NCBI RefSeq assembly: GCF_014196455.1
Contig: NZ_JACIDS010000004.1
Coordinates: forward strand, 124,001 to 188,000
Reading direction: 5' to 3'
DNA: 64,000 nucleotides
Source: Kaistia hirudinis
GTDB lineage: Bacteria > Pseudomonadota > Alphaproteobacteria > Rhizobiales > Kaistiaceae
Both the position numbers and the translations under genes were made by a program. The notes under the pieces were generated by a model. It ran no database searches, had not been told where the DNA came from, and saw only the letters and a program-made list of their open reading frames with translations. Shown one piece after another: positions 18,061 through 27,018 of this stretch (position 1 is the first letter of the stretch; every line of letters starts with the position of its first letter).

Positions 18061-19067
18061 CGAACACCCTGGCACTGCGGGAGATTTCGATCTTTGCCGT
18101 GGTGCCACCGCGGGTGCTGCTGCTCGATCTCGCCGGTCCGATGGAGGTGCTGCGCAAGGCCAATCTTGAGCAGCAGGGCGTCGCCTTCCACGTGACTTAT
18201 GTGGGACCAACCGAAAGCGTCGGAAGCTCGATCGGCCTTGGCGTCTCGGGCATCGAGCCGCTTCCCGACCGGCTGCCCGACGGCGCCTATGTCGTCATCT
18301 CCGGCGCTGCCGACCTGCCGATGGGCGGGCCGGTGACGCCGCGCGAAGAGGAGGCTCGCCTGGAGGCCCAGATCGTCGCCTGGCTGCGCCGCACCGTGCG
18401 GCCGGGCGTTCGCCTTGTCTCGATCTGTTCCGGCGCGCTGCTCGCCGCGCGGGCGGGGCTTCTCGATGGCCATGAATGCACGACGCATCACGGCACCATG
18501 GCCGAACTGGTTCGTCTCGCGCCGACTGCGCTCGTGCGTGAAAATCGTCTCTATGTCGAAGATGGCGAGCGGCTGACCAGCGCCGGCATCACGGCAGGCA
18601 TCGATCTGATGCTGCATATCGTGGCGAGCCTCGCGGGACCCGCGACCGCGCTGGCCGTCGCGCGCTATCTGGTCGTCTATCTGCGGCGCGCCGGCGCTGA
18701 CCCGCAGCTTTCGCCCTGGCTGGAGGGCCGCAACCATCTCCATCCAGCGATCCACCGCGTCCAGGACGCCGTCGCCGCCGACCCGGCGCGCGACTGGTCG
18801 GTCGCCTCACTCGCCGATGTCGCGGTGACCAGTCCACGCAACCTCTCCCGCCTGTTCAATGACCAGGCGGGCATGAGCGTCACCGACTATGTCAACCGGA
18901 TGCGCATAGCGCTGGCCCGCGAACTGATCAGCGGTACGGAACTTGACATGGAGGGCGTCGCCGAGCGCAGCGGCTTCGGCTCGGCACGCCAGTTCCGTCG
19001 CGCTTGGTCGCGGCTGTACGGTGCGCCGCCGAGCCAACTGCGCCAGGGCTCCAGGCGCGGCGGCTAG
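18057..19067 (+). CDS. GlxA-family transcriptional regulator (DJ-1/PfpI plus AraC HTH)
   Basis: The 336-residue protein has an N-terminal DJ-1/PfpI (class I glutamine amidotransferase-like) domain, residues about 10-190, with RLVSICSGALLAARAGLLDG around the nucleophile-elbow Cys and TTHHGTMAEL. An AraC-type double HTH follows (SVASLADVAVTSPRNLSRLF, and MEGVAERSGFGSARQFRRAW). The start MTNTLALREISIF overlaps the previous stop. It ends convergently with the monooxygenase gene, overlapping it by four bases. It probably regulates the adjacent hydrolase. Confidence 0.92.
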   Translation: MTNTLALREISIFAVVPPRVLLLDLAGPMEVLRKANLEQQGVAFHVTYVGPTESVGSSIGLGVSGIEPLPDRLPDGAYVVISGAADLPMGGPVTPREEEARLEAQIVAWLRRTVRPGVRLVSICSGALLAARAGLLDGHECTTHHGTMAELVRLAPTALVRENRLYVEDGERLTSAGITAGIDLMLHIVASLAGPATALAVARYLVVYLRRAGADPQLSPWLEGRNHLHPAIHRVQDAVAADPARDWSVASLADVAVTSPRNLSRLFNDQAGMSVTDYVNRMRIALARELISGTELDMEGVAERSGFGSARQFRRAWSRLYGAPPSQLRQGSRRGG

Positions 19068-20416
19068 CCAGCAGCCCTACGACGCAGGTCGCGCGCCTCC
19101 GGCCGCGGAAGGCCGAGATTGTCGCGCAGCGTCGCGCCCTCATAGGCCGTGCGGAAAAGACCGCGGCGCTGCAGTTCCGGGACGACCAGCGCCGTGAATT
19201 GCTCGAAGGCGCCCGGCGCGTGGGTCGGGATGGTCATGAAGCCGTCGGCGGCGCGGCGATCGAACCATTGCTCCATCCGGTCGACGATCTCCACCGGCGC
19301 ACCGACGAGATTGCCCTCCGTGCGCGCGCCGTACCAGCGGCCGAGCTGGCGCAGAGTGAAGCCCTCGCGCGCCGAGACTTCCAGCGCCTCGCGGAAATGG
19401 CCGAACACGCCCTTGACCTCGAGCGGCGGCAGCGGCTTGTCGAGGTCGTAGCGCGAAAGATCGACGTCGATGTGATAGGAGAGCCGCGCGAGGCCGGCCT
19501 CGGCGGGGACCAGTTCCTCGAATTCGCGCTTCAGCCGGTCGGCCTCCGCGCGGTCGCGCCCGACGATCGGCGTCACGGCCGGCAGGATCTTGATGTGATC
19601 GGGATCGCGGCCATGCTTGACCGCGCGACCCTTGAGATCGGCATAGAATTCGATCGCGGATTCGATCGATTCATGGCTGCAGAAGATCACATCCGCCCAG
19701 CGCGCTGCGAAATCGCGACCCTCGACGGAGGAGCCGGCCTGGATGATCACGGGCCGGCCCTGCGGTCCGCGCGGCACGCTGAGGGGGCCCTGGACCTGGA
19801 AGTGCTTGCCGGCATGATCGATCGAATGGACCCGCGTCGGATCGGCGAAGGCGCCGCTCGCCTTGTCGAGCACCAGCGATCCGTCGCCCCAGCTATCCCA
19901 GAGCTTGGACGTCACTTCGAGGAATTCATTGGCCCGGTCATAGCGCTCGGCGCGGCCGGGCAGCTTCTCATTGCCGAAGTTCAGCGCTTCCGCATCCTGG
20001 AACGAGGTGACGACGTTCCAGCCGACGCGTCCGCCGGAGAGGTGATCGAGCGAGGCGAAGGAGCGGGCGACATTGTAGGGCTGCTGGAAGCCGGTCGAGA
20101 CCGTCGCGCCGATGCCGAGCTTCTCGGTGGCGGCCGCGATCAGCGTGATGACGGGGATCGGGTCCAGCCGCGGCGCGCCGACGCCATAGCGCACATGATC
20201 CTCGATCGAATTGCCGAAGGAGCGGGGAATGCCGACCGTGTCGGCGAAGAAGACGAAATCGAACAGCGCCGCTTCGAGGATGCGGCCGATCTTCTGGTAG
20301 TAGGCCGGCGAGAACCAGCCGAGCTCGGCGTCGAGATGGCGCCAGCCGCCGACGCCGCCGGGCCCCGCATTCATGAAGGCCCCGAGATGGATGTGACCGG
20401 TTCGCGTCCTGGACAT
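19064..20416 (-). CDS. FMN-dependent monooxygenase, DszA/NtaA/SnaA family
   Basis: The 450-residue protein is a bacterial-luciferase-like flavin monooxygenase. It has HLGAFMNAGPGGVGGWRH at the N-terminus, GATVSTGFQQPYNVARSFASLD, then GGRVGWNVVTSFQDAEALNFG, and GRPVIIQAGSSVEGRDFAARW. These blocks align with DszA (dibenzothiophene sulfone monooxygenase) and NtaA. It uses reduced FMN from a separate reductase. It is last in a minus-strand operon thiM-permease-binding protein-ATPase-monooxygenase, so its substrate is probably what the importer brings in, an organosulfur compound by context. Exact substrate is unknown. Confidence 0.88.
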   Translation of the reverse strand: MSRTRTGHIHLGAFMNAGPGGVGGWRHLDAELGWFSPAYYQKIGRILEAALFDFVFFADTVGIPRSFGNSIEDHVRYGVGAPRLDPIPVITLIAAATEKLGIGATVSTGFQQPYNVARSFASLDHLSGGRVGWNVVTSFQDAEALNFGNEKLPGRAERYDRANEFLEVTSKLWDSWGDGSLVLDKASGAFADPTRVHSIDHAGKHFQVQGPLSVPRGPQGRPVIIQAGSSVEGRDFAARWADVIFCSHESIESAIEFYADLKGRAVKHGRDPDHIKILPAVTPIVGRDRAEADRLKREFEELVPAEAGLARLSYHIDVDLSRYDLDKPLPPLEVKGVFGHFREALEVSAREGFTLRQLGRWYGARTEGNLVGAPVEIVDRMEQWFDRRAADGFMTIPTHAPGAFEQFTALVVPELQRRGLFRTAYEGATLRDNLGLPRPEARDLRRRAAG

Positions 20417-20425
20417 GGCTGACCT

Positions 20426-21187
20426 CTATGAGACGGGAGAAAGCGAGCTGGCGAGGCGCGTGGGGGACGTTTCGAGCTCTAGTGAACGGCGGCCCGCGAA
20501 CGGGACGCCAAGGAGACGGAGAAGCCGCCCGGCGAGCGGCGCGAGAGCGGGATCATCGGGATCGCGCGGCCCCGTGCCGGGCACCGGCACGATCTCCTGC
20601 ACGGTGCCGTCGCCGAGGACGACGACACGATCGGCAAGCCGCACCGCCTCGTCGACATCATGCGTGACCATGACGACGGTCCAGCCATGGGCGCGCCACA
20701 GCTCACCGACGAGGTTCTGCATATCGAGTTTGGTCAGCGCGTCGAGCGCGCCGAAGGGCTCGTCGAGCAGGAGGACTTCCGGCTTGCGGACCAGCGCGCG
20801 GGCGAGTGAGACGCGCTGCGCCTGGCCGCCGGAGAGCGTCAGCGGCCAGACGTCGGCCTTTGCACGAAGGCCGACCTCGACGAGGGCGTCGAGCGCGACC
20901 TTCTTGCGGTCGCGGCCTTCCAGCCCGAAGCTCACATTATCGACGACCGAGAGCCACGGCAGCAGCCGCGCCTCCTGGAAGGCGACGGCGAGGCGGTCCG
21001 TGGTCTCGATCTGCCCGGCGCTCGCCTTTTCGAGCCCGGCGATGATGCGCAGAAGGGTGGACTTGCCGGATCCGGACTTGCCGACGATCGCCACGAAGCT
21101 GCCCTCGGCGATGTCGAGATCGACCTCGCGCAGAACGGCGGTGCCGTCAAAGGCCTTCGAGACGTGTTGGAGGCGGATATCCGGCAC
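20426..21187 (-). CDS. ABC transporter ATP-binding protein (SsuB/TauB type)
   Basis: The 253-residue ATPase has Walker [13 protein letters not shown] (about residue 37), Q-loop VAFQEARLLPWLSV, signature LSGGQAQRVSLARAL, Walker [13 protein letters not shown] and the switch His in VTHDVDEA. The LPWLSV Q-loop is typical of nitrate/sulfonate/taurine importers. It lies 9 bp from the monooxygenase gene and 11 bp from the binding-protein gene in the same operon. Confidence 0.93.
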   Translation of the reverse strand: MPDIRLQHVSKAFDGTAVLREVDLDIAEGSFVAIVGKSGSGKSTLLRIIAGLEKASAGQIETTDRLAVAFQEARLLPWLSVVDNVSFGLEGRDRKKVALDALVEVGLRAKADVWPLTLSGGQAQRVSLARALVRKPEVLLLDEPFGALDALTKLDMQNLVGELWRAHGWTVVMVTHDVDEAVRLADRVVVLGDGTVQEIVPVPGTGPRDPDDPALAPLAGRLLRLLGVPFAGRRSLELETSPTRLASSLSPVS

Positions 21188-21198
21188 GGTCCCGCGCC

Positions 21199-22155
21199 TT
21201 ACTTGGACAGGTCGACGACGTAGTCGGCGATGTCAGGCGCCTTGTCGATAAATCCGAATTCGACATACTGGGCGCCGAGCTTGTTCAGATCCGCGACCGC
21301 CTTCTCGTCGAGCGGCAGGATGGTCGGCGTATCGAAGCCTGCGACGACCTTGACGAGGCCGTCCGAGGCGCCGAATTCCTTATAGGCATCGGTGATGATC
21401 GCCGGGTTCTTGTGCGCGCGCTCGGATTCCGCGACGAGGCCTTCATAGGCCGCCTTCAGCGCCTCGCGATGCTTCTCGGCGAAGTCGCGGCTGACGATGT
21501 GAATCGACCAGTTGTAGGAGGGAAGCTGGTCGTTGGTGACGAGCACCTTCGCGCCCGGCGTCGCGATCGCATTGGCGAGGTTCTGGTCATAGCTGGCGAT
21601 GGCCGCGACCTGGCCGCTCGCAAAGGCGCTGGCGAAGCTGGTGGTGTCGAGCGTGACCTTCTCGACCTTGGAGACGTCGAGGCCGGCCTGCTTGAAGGCG
21701 AGGTTCAGGATGTAGTCGCCCGTCGCGCCTTCGCCGTCGATGCCGACCTTCTTGCCGTAGAGATCCTTGAGTTCGTTCACGCCGGAGCCGGGCGCCGCGA
21801 CGAGGCCCTGGCTGTTGCCGGAATATTTCTCGAGCGCGAAGGCGACCCAGGGGCTCTTCTGCGCCGAGAGGTTGACGAAATAGCCCGTGCCTGTAGACGA
21901 GGCGTCGGCATTGCCGGCCGTCACCGTGTTGTAGGCAGAGAAGGGGTCGAGCGGGCCGATGAACTCGACCTTGGCGCCGACCTTGCCGAGCTTCTCCTCG
22001 AGGATGCCGGTCGTCCGCACCGTGGTCAGATAATTGGCGGTCGGCAGATAGGCGACGCGGAACGTCACATTGTCTTCGGCGAGCGCCGTGCCGGCGGCGA
22101 GAATGAGGCCAACCGACGCGATGGCGATGCGGCGGGAGAGGGACTTCGCGAACAT
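21199..22155 (-). CDS. ABC substrate-binding protein, sulfonate/aliphatic-compound type
   Basis: The 318-residue protein starts MFAKSLSRRIAIASVGLILA and has a Sec signal peptide cleaved near TALAEDN. The mature part has the SsuA/NMT1-like fold: VTFRVAYLPTANYLTTVRT, YGKKVGIDGEGATGDYILN and ASGQVAAIASYDQNLANA. The frame is open 246 bases upstream, but the chosen start gives the signal peptide. The ligand cannot be named. Operon context (thiM, permease, ATPase, DszA-like oxygenase) suggests an organosulfur compound, but thiazole is possible. Confidence 0.87.
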   Translation of the reverse strand: MFAKSLSRRIAIASVGLILAAGTALAEDNVTFRVAYLPTANYLTTVRTTGILEEKLGKVGAKVEFIGPLDPFSAYNTVTAGNADASSTGTGYFVNLSAQKSPWVAFALEKYSGNSQGLVAAPGSGVNELKDLYGKKVGIDGEGATGDYILNLAFKQAGLDVSKVEKVTLDTTSFASAFASGQVAAIASYDQNLANAIATPGAKVLVTNDQLPSYNWSIHIVSRDFAEKHREALKAAYEGLVAESERAHKNPAIITDAYKEFGASDGLVKVVAGFDTPTILPLDEKAVADLNKLGAQYVEFGFIDKAPDIADYVVDLSK

Positions 22156-22192
22156 GGAGTCTTCCTTGGGACTATGGGAGGAGAGGGTTCGG

Positions 22193-23029
22193 CTAGCGGC
22201 CGTCATAGGATTTGCGCCAGGCCAGGAGCCGGCCTTCGAGGCGGCGGACGAGGTAGTCGGTGAGGATGCCGAGCAGCGCGTAGATGACGATGCAGAGAAA
22301 CACCTGGTCGGTGCGCACGAAGCGCTGCGCCTGGGCCAGGATGTAGCCGACGCCGGCATTGGTGTTGACCGTCTCGGAGGTGACCAGCGCGATCCAGGCA
22401 ATGGCGAGCGAGAAGCGCAGGCCCGTGAGGATCGAGGGCAGGGCGCCGAGGAAGAGAATCTTCGACGCGATCAGCCGCTGCGGCACCCGATAGACGAGGC
22501 CGACCTCGACGAGCTTGCTGTCGACATTGCGCACGCCGGCGAAGGTGTTCAGGTAGATCGGCACCAGGACGCCGACGGCGATCAGCGACACCTTCATGAG
22601 CTCGCCGATGCCGAAGGCCACGATGAAGAGCGGCACGAGCGCGTTGAACGGCACGGCGCGGAGCATCTGCAGCGGGCGATCGACGACCATCTCGCCTACG
22701 CGATAATAGCCGGCGAGAAGCCCGGCACCGAGACCGAGGACGAGACCCAGCGCCGTGCCGGCGAGAACGCGGGCGAGGCTCGCGACCAGCGCGGCCGGCA
22801 GGCGGCCGTTCGCCGTCAGCTCCCAGGCCGCCGCCAGAACATCGAAGGGCGAGGGCAGGGCGCGCGGCCCGATCAGGCCGCCCGCCGACACCGCCGTCCA
22901 CAGCAACAGGATCGCCAGTGTCGACAGCCACGGTGTGAACGGCGCGAGGAGGTTGCCGGACGCACGCCCGGCAGGAGCCGGAACGCGCTCCGAACTCGCA
23001 ACCAGGACGGCATCGACATCGATCGTCAT
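22193..23029 (-). CDS. ABC transporter permease (SsuC/TauC type)
   Basis: The 278-residue protein has about six membrane helices and the coupling loop VYRVPQRLIASKILFLGALPSILTGLRFSL, as in BPD_transp_1 permeases of the sulfonate group. The N-terminal cytoplasmic part is longer than usual. It sits 11 bp behind thiM and 37 bp before the binding-protein gene. Confidence 0.92.
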   Translation of the reverse strand: MTIDVDAVLVASSERVPAPAGRASGNLLAPFTPWLSTLAILLLWTAVSAGGLIGPRALPSPFDVLAAAWELTANGRLPAALVASLARVLAGTALGLVLGLGAGLLAGYYRVGEMVVDRPLQMLRAVPFNALVPLFIVAFGIGELMKVSLIAVGVLVPIYLNTFAGVRNVDSKLVEVGLVYRVPQRLIASKILFLGALPSILTGLRFSLAIAWIALVTSETVNTNAGVGYILAQAQRFVRTDQVFLCIVIYALLGILTDYLVRRLEGRLLAWRKSYDGR

Positions 23030-23040
23030 GACACGGACGC

Positions 23041-23823
23041 TCAGGCTGCCTCAAGCAGGGACAATTCATCAAGCAGCGCGACCGCGAAGGTCCCCGTGCC
23101 CGGCGCGGTGCGCGCGGCCCGCTCGGCCGCCGTGGCGAGCACGGCATGGGCAGCCACGGCCGCGTCGAGCTTGTCCGGAACCACCGCGGCAAAGGCCGCG
23201 ACGAGCCCGCCGAGGCTGCAGCCCGTGCCGGTGACGCGGGTGAGATTGGGATGGCCGCCCGGCACGGCGACGACGCGTTCGCCATCCGTCACATAGTCGA
23301 TCGGTCCGCTGACCGCGACGACACCGCCGGTCTTCTTCGCGAGCGATTTGGCGAAGGGGATCGCTTCCTCCGACGTCGCCGTCGAATCCACGCCCTTGGT
23401 GCCGCCCGCGCCGCCGGCAAGCGCGATCACTTCGCTGGCATTGCCGCGCACGGCCGTCGGCCTCAGGGCGACGAGTTCGGCCGCGACGCGATCGTTTTCG
23501 GTCGCTCCCGCACCGACGGTGACCGGATCCAGCACCCAGGGCGTTCCGGCGGCGTTGGCGGATTTCGCCACCTTGATCAGGATGTCGGGCTCGTCGGTGA
23601 CCAGCGCGGCGAGATTAATCCAGACGCCGCCGGCGATCGCGGCGAAATGCTCGGATGCGGCGGGCATACCGCCAATGGCCGGCGATGCGCCGACAGCGAG
23701 CAGCACATTGGCGCTCAGCTGCGCGGCGATATAGTTGGTCAGGCCATAGACGAGGGGCCGGCCGCTGCGCACCGCGGCCAGGCCGCCGACGATCGACGGG
23801 TCGGGCCAAATCCGATTGGTCAT
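23041..23823 (-). CDS. thiM: Hydroxyethylthiazole kinase
   Basis: The 260-residue enzyme phosphorylates 4-methyl-5-(2-hydroxyethyl)thiazole for salvage into thiamine. Family blocks are VYGLTNYIAAQLSANVLLAVGASP, WVLDPVTVGAGATEND, and AVSGPIDYVTDGERVVAVPGG; the catalytic Cys is in TRVTGTGCSLGGL. It is the first gene of a sulfur-type importer and monooxygenase operon, not of a thi operon, and no TPP riboswitch is seen upstream. Instead a TCTAT-N7-ATAG palindrome lies 68-86 bp before its start. This suggests control by sulfur supply; salvage of thiazole spares sulfur. Confidence 0.93.
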   Translation of the reverse strand: MTNRIWPDPSIVGGLAAVRSGRPLVYGLTNYIAAQLSANVLLAVGASPAIGGMPAASEHFAAIAGGVWINLAALVTDEPDILIKVAKSANAAGTPWVLDPVTVGAGATENDRVAAELVALRPTAVRGNASEVIALAGGAGGTKGVDSTATSEEAIPFAKSLAKKTGGVVAVSGPIDYVTDGERVVAVPGGHPNLTRVTGTGCSLGGLVAAFAAVVPDKLDAAVAAHAVLATAAERAARTAPGTGTFAVALLDELSLLEAA

Positions 23824-23890
23824 CTTGCTTCTCTGTTGCAGACGCTGATCCAGCGGGATCGATGAGCCGCAGTGGTATCGATCCCTGAAT

Positions 23891-23909
23891 GTCTATGGAT
23901 TTTATAGTC
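23891..23909. promoter_or_regulatory. Candidate Rrf2 operator, copy 3 (thiM operon)
   Basis: GTCTAT-GGATTTT-ATAGTC: left half perfect, right half with one transversion. It lies 68 bp before the thiM start in a 223-bp gap. Only thiM reads away from this gap, so the site can be assigned to the thiM operon. Confidence 0.6.
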
Positions 23910-24046
23910 TGTGCTGCGCTGCGGAACGGCGGGGCGTCTCAATATCGCCGGCCGTGGCAATCCGCTTGCTCCCGAAACGCCCGGACAGGGAAAGGAATTC
24001 CCGCTGGCCAGGCTTGGCCTGTCCGATCTGGGACATCATTCCGGAA

Positions 24047-24922
24047 TCAGGTGGAAGTCGTCTCGATGACCGCCATCGGACGGCGGTTGTCGGCCGTCCA
24101 TTCCTCGAGCGATCCGTCATAGATCGCGACGTTCTGCGCGCCGAGCGTGGTCAAAAGCAGCGCCGTTCCGGCGGCGGTAATCCCGCCGCCGCAATAGACG
24201 ATGACGGGATCCGGGGACTGAAGCAGCGGCGCCAGCGTGGCGCGCAGTTCGCCCTCCGGCCGGAAGCGGTTCTCGGCGTCGACAAGCTGGCCATAGGGCA
24301 GGTTGAGGCTGCCCGGAATATGGCCGGGGCGGGCATAGTTGTGCTCCGTTCCCGCGAAGACCGGCGGCCGGAGCACGCAGGCGAGAACGCCGGAACGCTC
24401 GCCGGCGACGATGGCCTCGACCTCGCCGGCATCGACGAAGGCGCCGGGCCGCTCGGCTCTGACGGGGAACCATCCCGGAGCAACCGGTTCGGGCAGCCCG
24501 GCCTCAAGAGCGTGGCCCGCGGCCTTCCAGCCTGTCAGTCCGCCATCGAGGACGGCGACGTTCTCATGGCCGAAGGCACGGAAGAGCCACCAGAGCCGCG
24601 CCGCCCAGATGCCGGTTGAGCCGTCATAGAGCACGACACGTTCCTGCCCGGTCAGGCCGAGTTGCCCCGCGGCATCCGAAAAGCGCTCGGCGCTCGGCCG
24701 CGTGAAACTGAAGGGCGCCTCGGGATCGGAAAACGCCTGCGCGAGATCGGCGAAACGTGCGCCCGGAACATGCCCGGCGACGAAGGCGTCGACCGCCGGC
24801 CGCCAAACGCGGGTGCCATCGGGCTGGACGATCTTTTCGACGCTCGCATCGAAGATCGATAGATCGGGATCATCGAGGTGCTCGGCAAGCCATTGCGCCG
24901 AGACAATCGGGGGCAGATGCAT
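24047..24922 (-). CDS. sseA: Sulfurtransferase, 3-mercaptopyruvate/thiosulfate type
   Basis: The 291-residue protein has two rhodanese domains. The N-terminal one (VSAQWLAEHLDDPDLSIFDAS) is inactive. The C-terminal one carries the active-site loop CGGGITA in PVIVYCGGGITAAGTALLL, close to the CGSGVTA of 3-mercaptopyruvate sulfurtransferases; the Ser-to-Gly change is a deviation. It moves sulfane sulfur to thiophilic acceptors. It is the last gene of the operon starting at 28059 and follows the small Cys-containing membrane protein by 19 bp. Confidence 0.9.
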   Translation of the reverse strand: MHLPPIVSAQWLAEHLDDPDLSIFDASVEKIVQPDGTRVWRPAVDAFVAGHVPGARFADLAQAFSDPEAPFSFTRPSAERFSDAAGQLGLTGQERVVLYDGSTGIWAARLWWLFRAFGHENVAVLDGGLTGWKAAGHALEAGLPEPVAPGWFPVRAERPGAFVDAGEVEAIVAGERSGVLACVLRPPVFAGTEHNYARPGHIPGSLNLPYGQLVDAENRFRPEGELRATLAPLLQSPDPVIVYCGGGITAAGTALLLTTLGAQNVAIYDGSLEEWTADNRRPMAVIETTST

Positions 24923-24941
24923 CGGTTCAGTACACGTCCTG

Positions 24942-25232
24942 TCAGGTGCGGCGGCCGGTGACGAGCACCGCGCCGACGCCGATGAGGCCGAGACTGGCCC
25001 AGAGCAGCTCTGCCGAATAGCGGCGGATGCCGAGCAGATGATCGTTCTTGCAGAGCGCCTGCGCCAGGGCGCAGAGGTCCGACGTGCCGAACAGGCAGGG
25101 CGCCGCCTGCGGATAGGTCATATAGGCATTGCCGACCACACGGCTGAAGATCAGCCACCACCAGGCGACGGCGAGCAGCAGCGCCAGCAGCCCGGTGGCG
25201 GAGACGGTGACGCCGAGCCGATCCCTAGACAT
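24942..25232 (-). CDS. Small two-helix membrane protein with conserved-looking cysteines
   Basis: The 96-residue protein starts [14 protein letters not shown] and overlaps the ATPase stop by eight bases, so it is translationally coupled. Helix one is about residues 8-27 ([20 protein letters not shown]) and helix two about 75-92. Between them is a periplasmic segment with three cysteines, [20 protein letters not shown]. The longer open frame to 25403 is antisense-like extension into the ATPase gene. I recognise the style from unnamed small proteins in related gene neighbourhoods but know no function. Its position in an importer-sulfurtransferase operon suggests an accessory to transport or sulfur redox handling. 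Confidence 0.75.
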   Translation of the reverse strand: MSRDRLGVTVSATGLLALLLAVAWWWLIFSRVVGNAYMTYPQAAPCLFGTSDLCALAQALCKNDHLLGIRRYSAELLWASLGLIGVGAVLVTGRRT

Positions 25233-26013
25233 CGGCGGATATCCCGAGTGTCGCCAGCACGGCTCGGCGGAGTTCGACGAGCTCCGGATCGTCGCGCCGC
25301 CTTGGATGGGGCTTGTCGACCGCAATCTCGGCCACGATGCGCGCCGGGCGGTCGCTGAACACGATGACCCGGTTGGCGAGCAGCAGCGCCTCCTCGACAT
25401 CATGCGTCACGAGCAGCGCCGTGAAGCCGACCTTCTGCCAGAGGGACAGAAGCTCGTTCTGCATCGAGAGCCGTGTCAGCGAATCGAGTTTGCCGAACGG
25501 CTCGTCGAGCAGCAGGAGTTGCGGGTCATTGACCAGCGCTCGGGCGATCGCGACGCGCTGCGCCATGCCGCCGGAAAGCTGGTGCGGATAGGCGTTGGCG
25601 AACGTCTCCAGCTTGACGAGCGCCAACGCATCGTCGACGCGGTGCCGGTGCTTGGCCAGCAGCCCGCGGGCCTCCAATCCGGTCGCGACGTTCCACCAGA
25701 CGGTCCGCCAGGGAAACAGGGTCGGGTCCTGGAAGACGAGGATGCGCGAGGGATCGGGCGCCGTGATCGGTTGACCATCCTCGAGCAGGGCGCCGGCGCG
25801 CGGGCGCTCCAGCCCGGCGGCGAGGCGCAGCAGCGTCGACTTACCCGAGCCCGACGGCCCGAGGAGGGCGACGAACTCGCCGGGGCGGACCGCGAGCTCG
25901 ATACCGTCCAGGACGTCGAGGACGCGGCCTTCGAGATCATAGGCATGCGACACCGCATGCACATCCAGGGAAACGCTGCGCGGCCTGGCGACCGCCTCAT
26001 TGGCGAGCGCCAT
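25225..26013 (-). CDS. ABC transporter ATP-binding protein (SsuB/TauB type)
   Basis: The 262-residue ATPase has Walker [17 protein letters not shown] (about residue 52), Q-loop [20 protein letters not shown], signature [15 protein letters not shown], Walker [13 protein letters not shown] and His in VTHDVEEAL. It is two bases from the permease gene and overlaps the small membrane-protein gene. It belongs to the second sulfonate-type importer of the cluster. Confidence 0.93.
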   Translation of the reverse strand: MALANEAVARPRSVSLDVHAVSHAYDLEGRVLDVLDGIELAVRPGEFVALLGPSGSGKSTLLRLAAGLERPRAGALLEDGQPITAPDPSRILVFQDPTLFPWRTVWWNVATGLEARGLLAKHRHRVDDALALVKLETFANAYPHQLSGGMAQRVAIARALVNDPQLLLLDEPFGKLDSLTRLSMQNELLSLWQKVGFTALLVTHDVEEALLLANRVIVFSDRPARIVAEIAVDKPHPRRRDDPELVELRRAVLATLGISADV

Positions 26014-26014
26014 T

Positions 26015-27010
26015 TTAGAGGATCCCCTTCTGCCAGCCGAGCAAGCGGTCGCGGGCGACGAACAGCAGCTTGATGATGCCGGCGCAGATGACCGACATGA
26101 TGATCAGCGTCGCATAGACATTGGCGTAGCCCGAATAGGCCTGCTGGAACTGGATGTACCAGCCGAGCCCGTATTTCGCGCCGAGCATTTCCGCCACCAC
26201 CAGCACCGCGAACGAGTAGTACAGCGCCATGAACAGGCCGACGAAGACATGCGGCAGCGAGGCGGGTATGGCGATCTTGAAGACGAGATAGCGGTTGTCG
26301 GCGCCGAGCGTCCGCGCGACGTCATAGAAGGCACGGTTCACCGAGGAAACGCCGGATGCCGTCAGGATCGCGACCGGAATGCCGGCCGACAGCGCGACGA
26401 TGAAGATCGACGCGGCAAAGGTGGTGGGGAAGAAATAGAAGGTTGCCGGGATCCAGGCAGTGGCCGGCACCGGCCCGATCAGCTTCAGGACCGGCATACC
26501 CCAATAATTGACCCGCGCCGACCAGCCGAGCGCCACGCCAGCGATGAACCCGACGGCGATGCCGGAGAAGAAGCCGAGCCCCCAGAGGCGCAGCGTATAG
26601 AGGATGCAGACCAGAAGGCGCGGCCCGTCGACGACATAGACGTTCAAGAGGCCATGCGGCGGCGAGAAGAACGGTTTCGGCAACCAGCCGAGCTTGGCCG
26701 TCGACACCTCCCAGAGGAGGAACCAGATGCCGAGGGCGATGAACCACGGCCCGTAATAGATGATCCGCTCTCCCGCCTTGCCGAGGCGTGAGACGGAGAA
26801 GGCGAGGACGGTCAGGATCGCTGCTCCCGCGCCGGTGATGGCGGCGAACAAGCCGGCGCTGCCCCACGGGACGACGTCTGGCAGGGCGACCGTGACCACG
26901 GCCGTCGCCGCCCAGGCGAGCGCCGCATACAGGCCCGCCTTCCAGATGCGAGCCGCGCTTTCGGCAGAGGCGTAACCGCCGCTGCCGAGGGCCTGTATTG
27001 CGTCCGTCAT
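26015..27010 (-). CDS. ABC transporter permease, sulfonate/nitrate type with extra N-terminal helices
   Basis: The 331-residue protein is longer than the usual 260-280. The extra N-terminal part (ALAWAATAVVTVALPDVVPWGSAG and following) adds about two helices before the BPD_transp_1 core. The coupling loop is VARTLGADNRYLVFKIAIPASLPHVFVGLF. It lies between the binding protein (8 bp gap) and the ATPase (1 bp gap). Confidence 0.9.
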   Translation of the reverse strand: MTDAIQALGSGGYASAESAARIWKAGLYAALAWAATAVVTVALPDVVPWGSAGLFAAITGAGAAILTVLAFSVSRLGKAGERIIYYGPWFIALGIWFLLWEVSTAKLGWLPKPFFSPPHGLLNVYVVDGPRLLVCILYTLRLWGLGFFSGIAVGFIAGVALGWSARVNYWGMPVLKLIGPVPATAWIPATFYFFPTTFAASIFIVALSAGIPVAILTASGVSSVNRAFYDVARTLGADNRYLVFKIAIPASLPHVFVGLFMALYYSFAVLVVAEMLGAKYGLGWYIQFQQAYSGYANVYATLIIMSVICAGIIKLLFVARDRLLGWQKGIL

Positions 27011-27018
27011 GACGAGCC

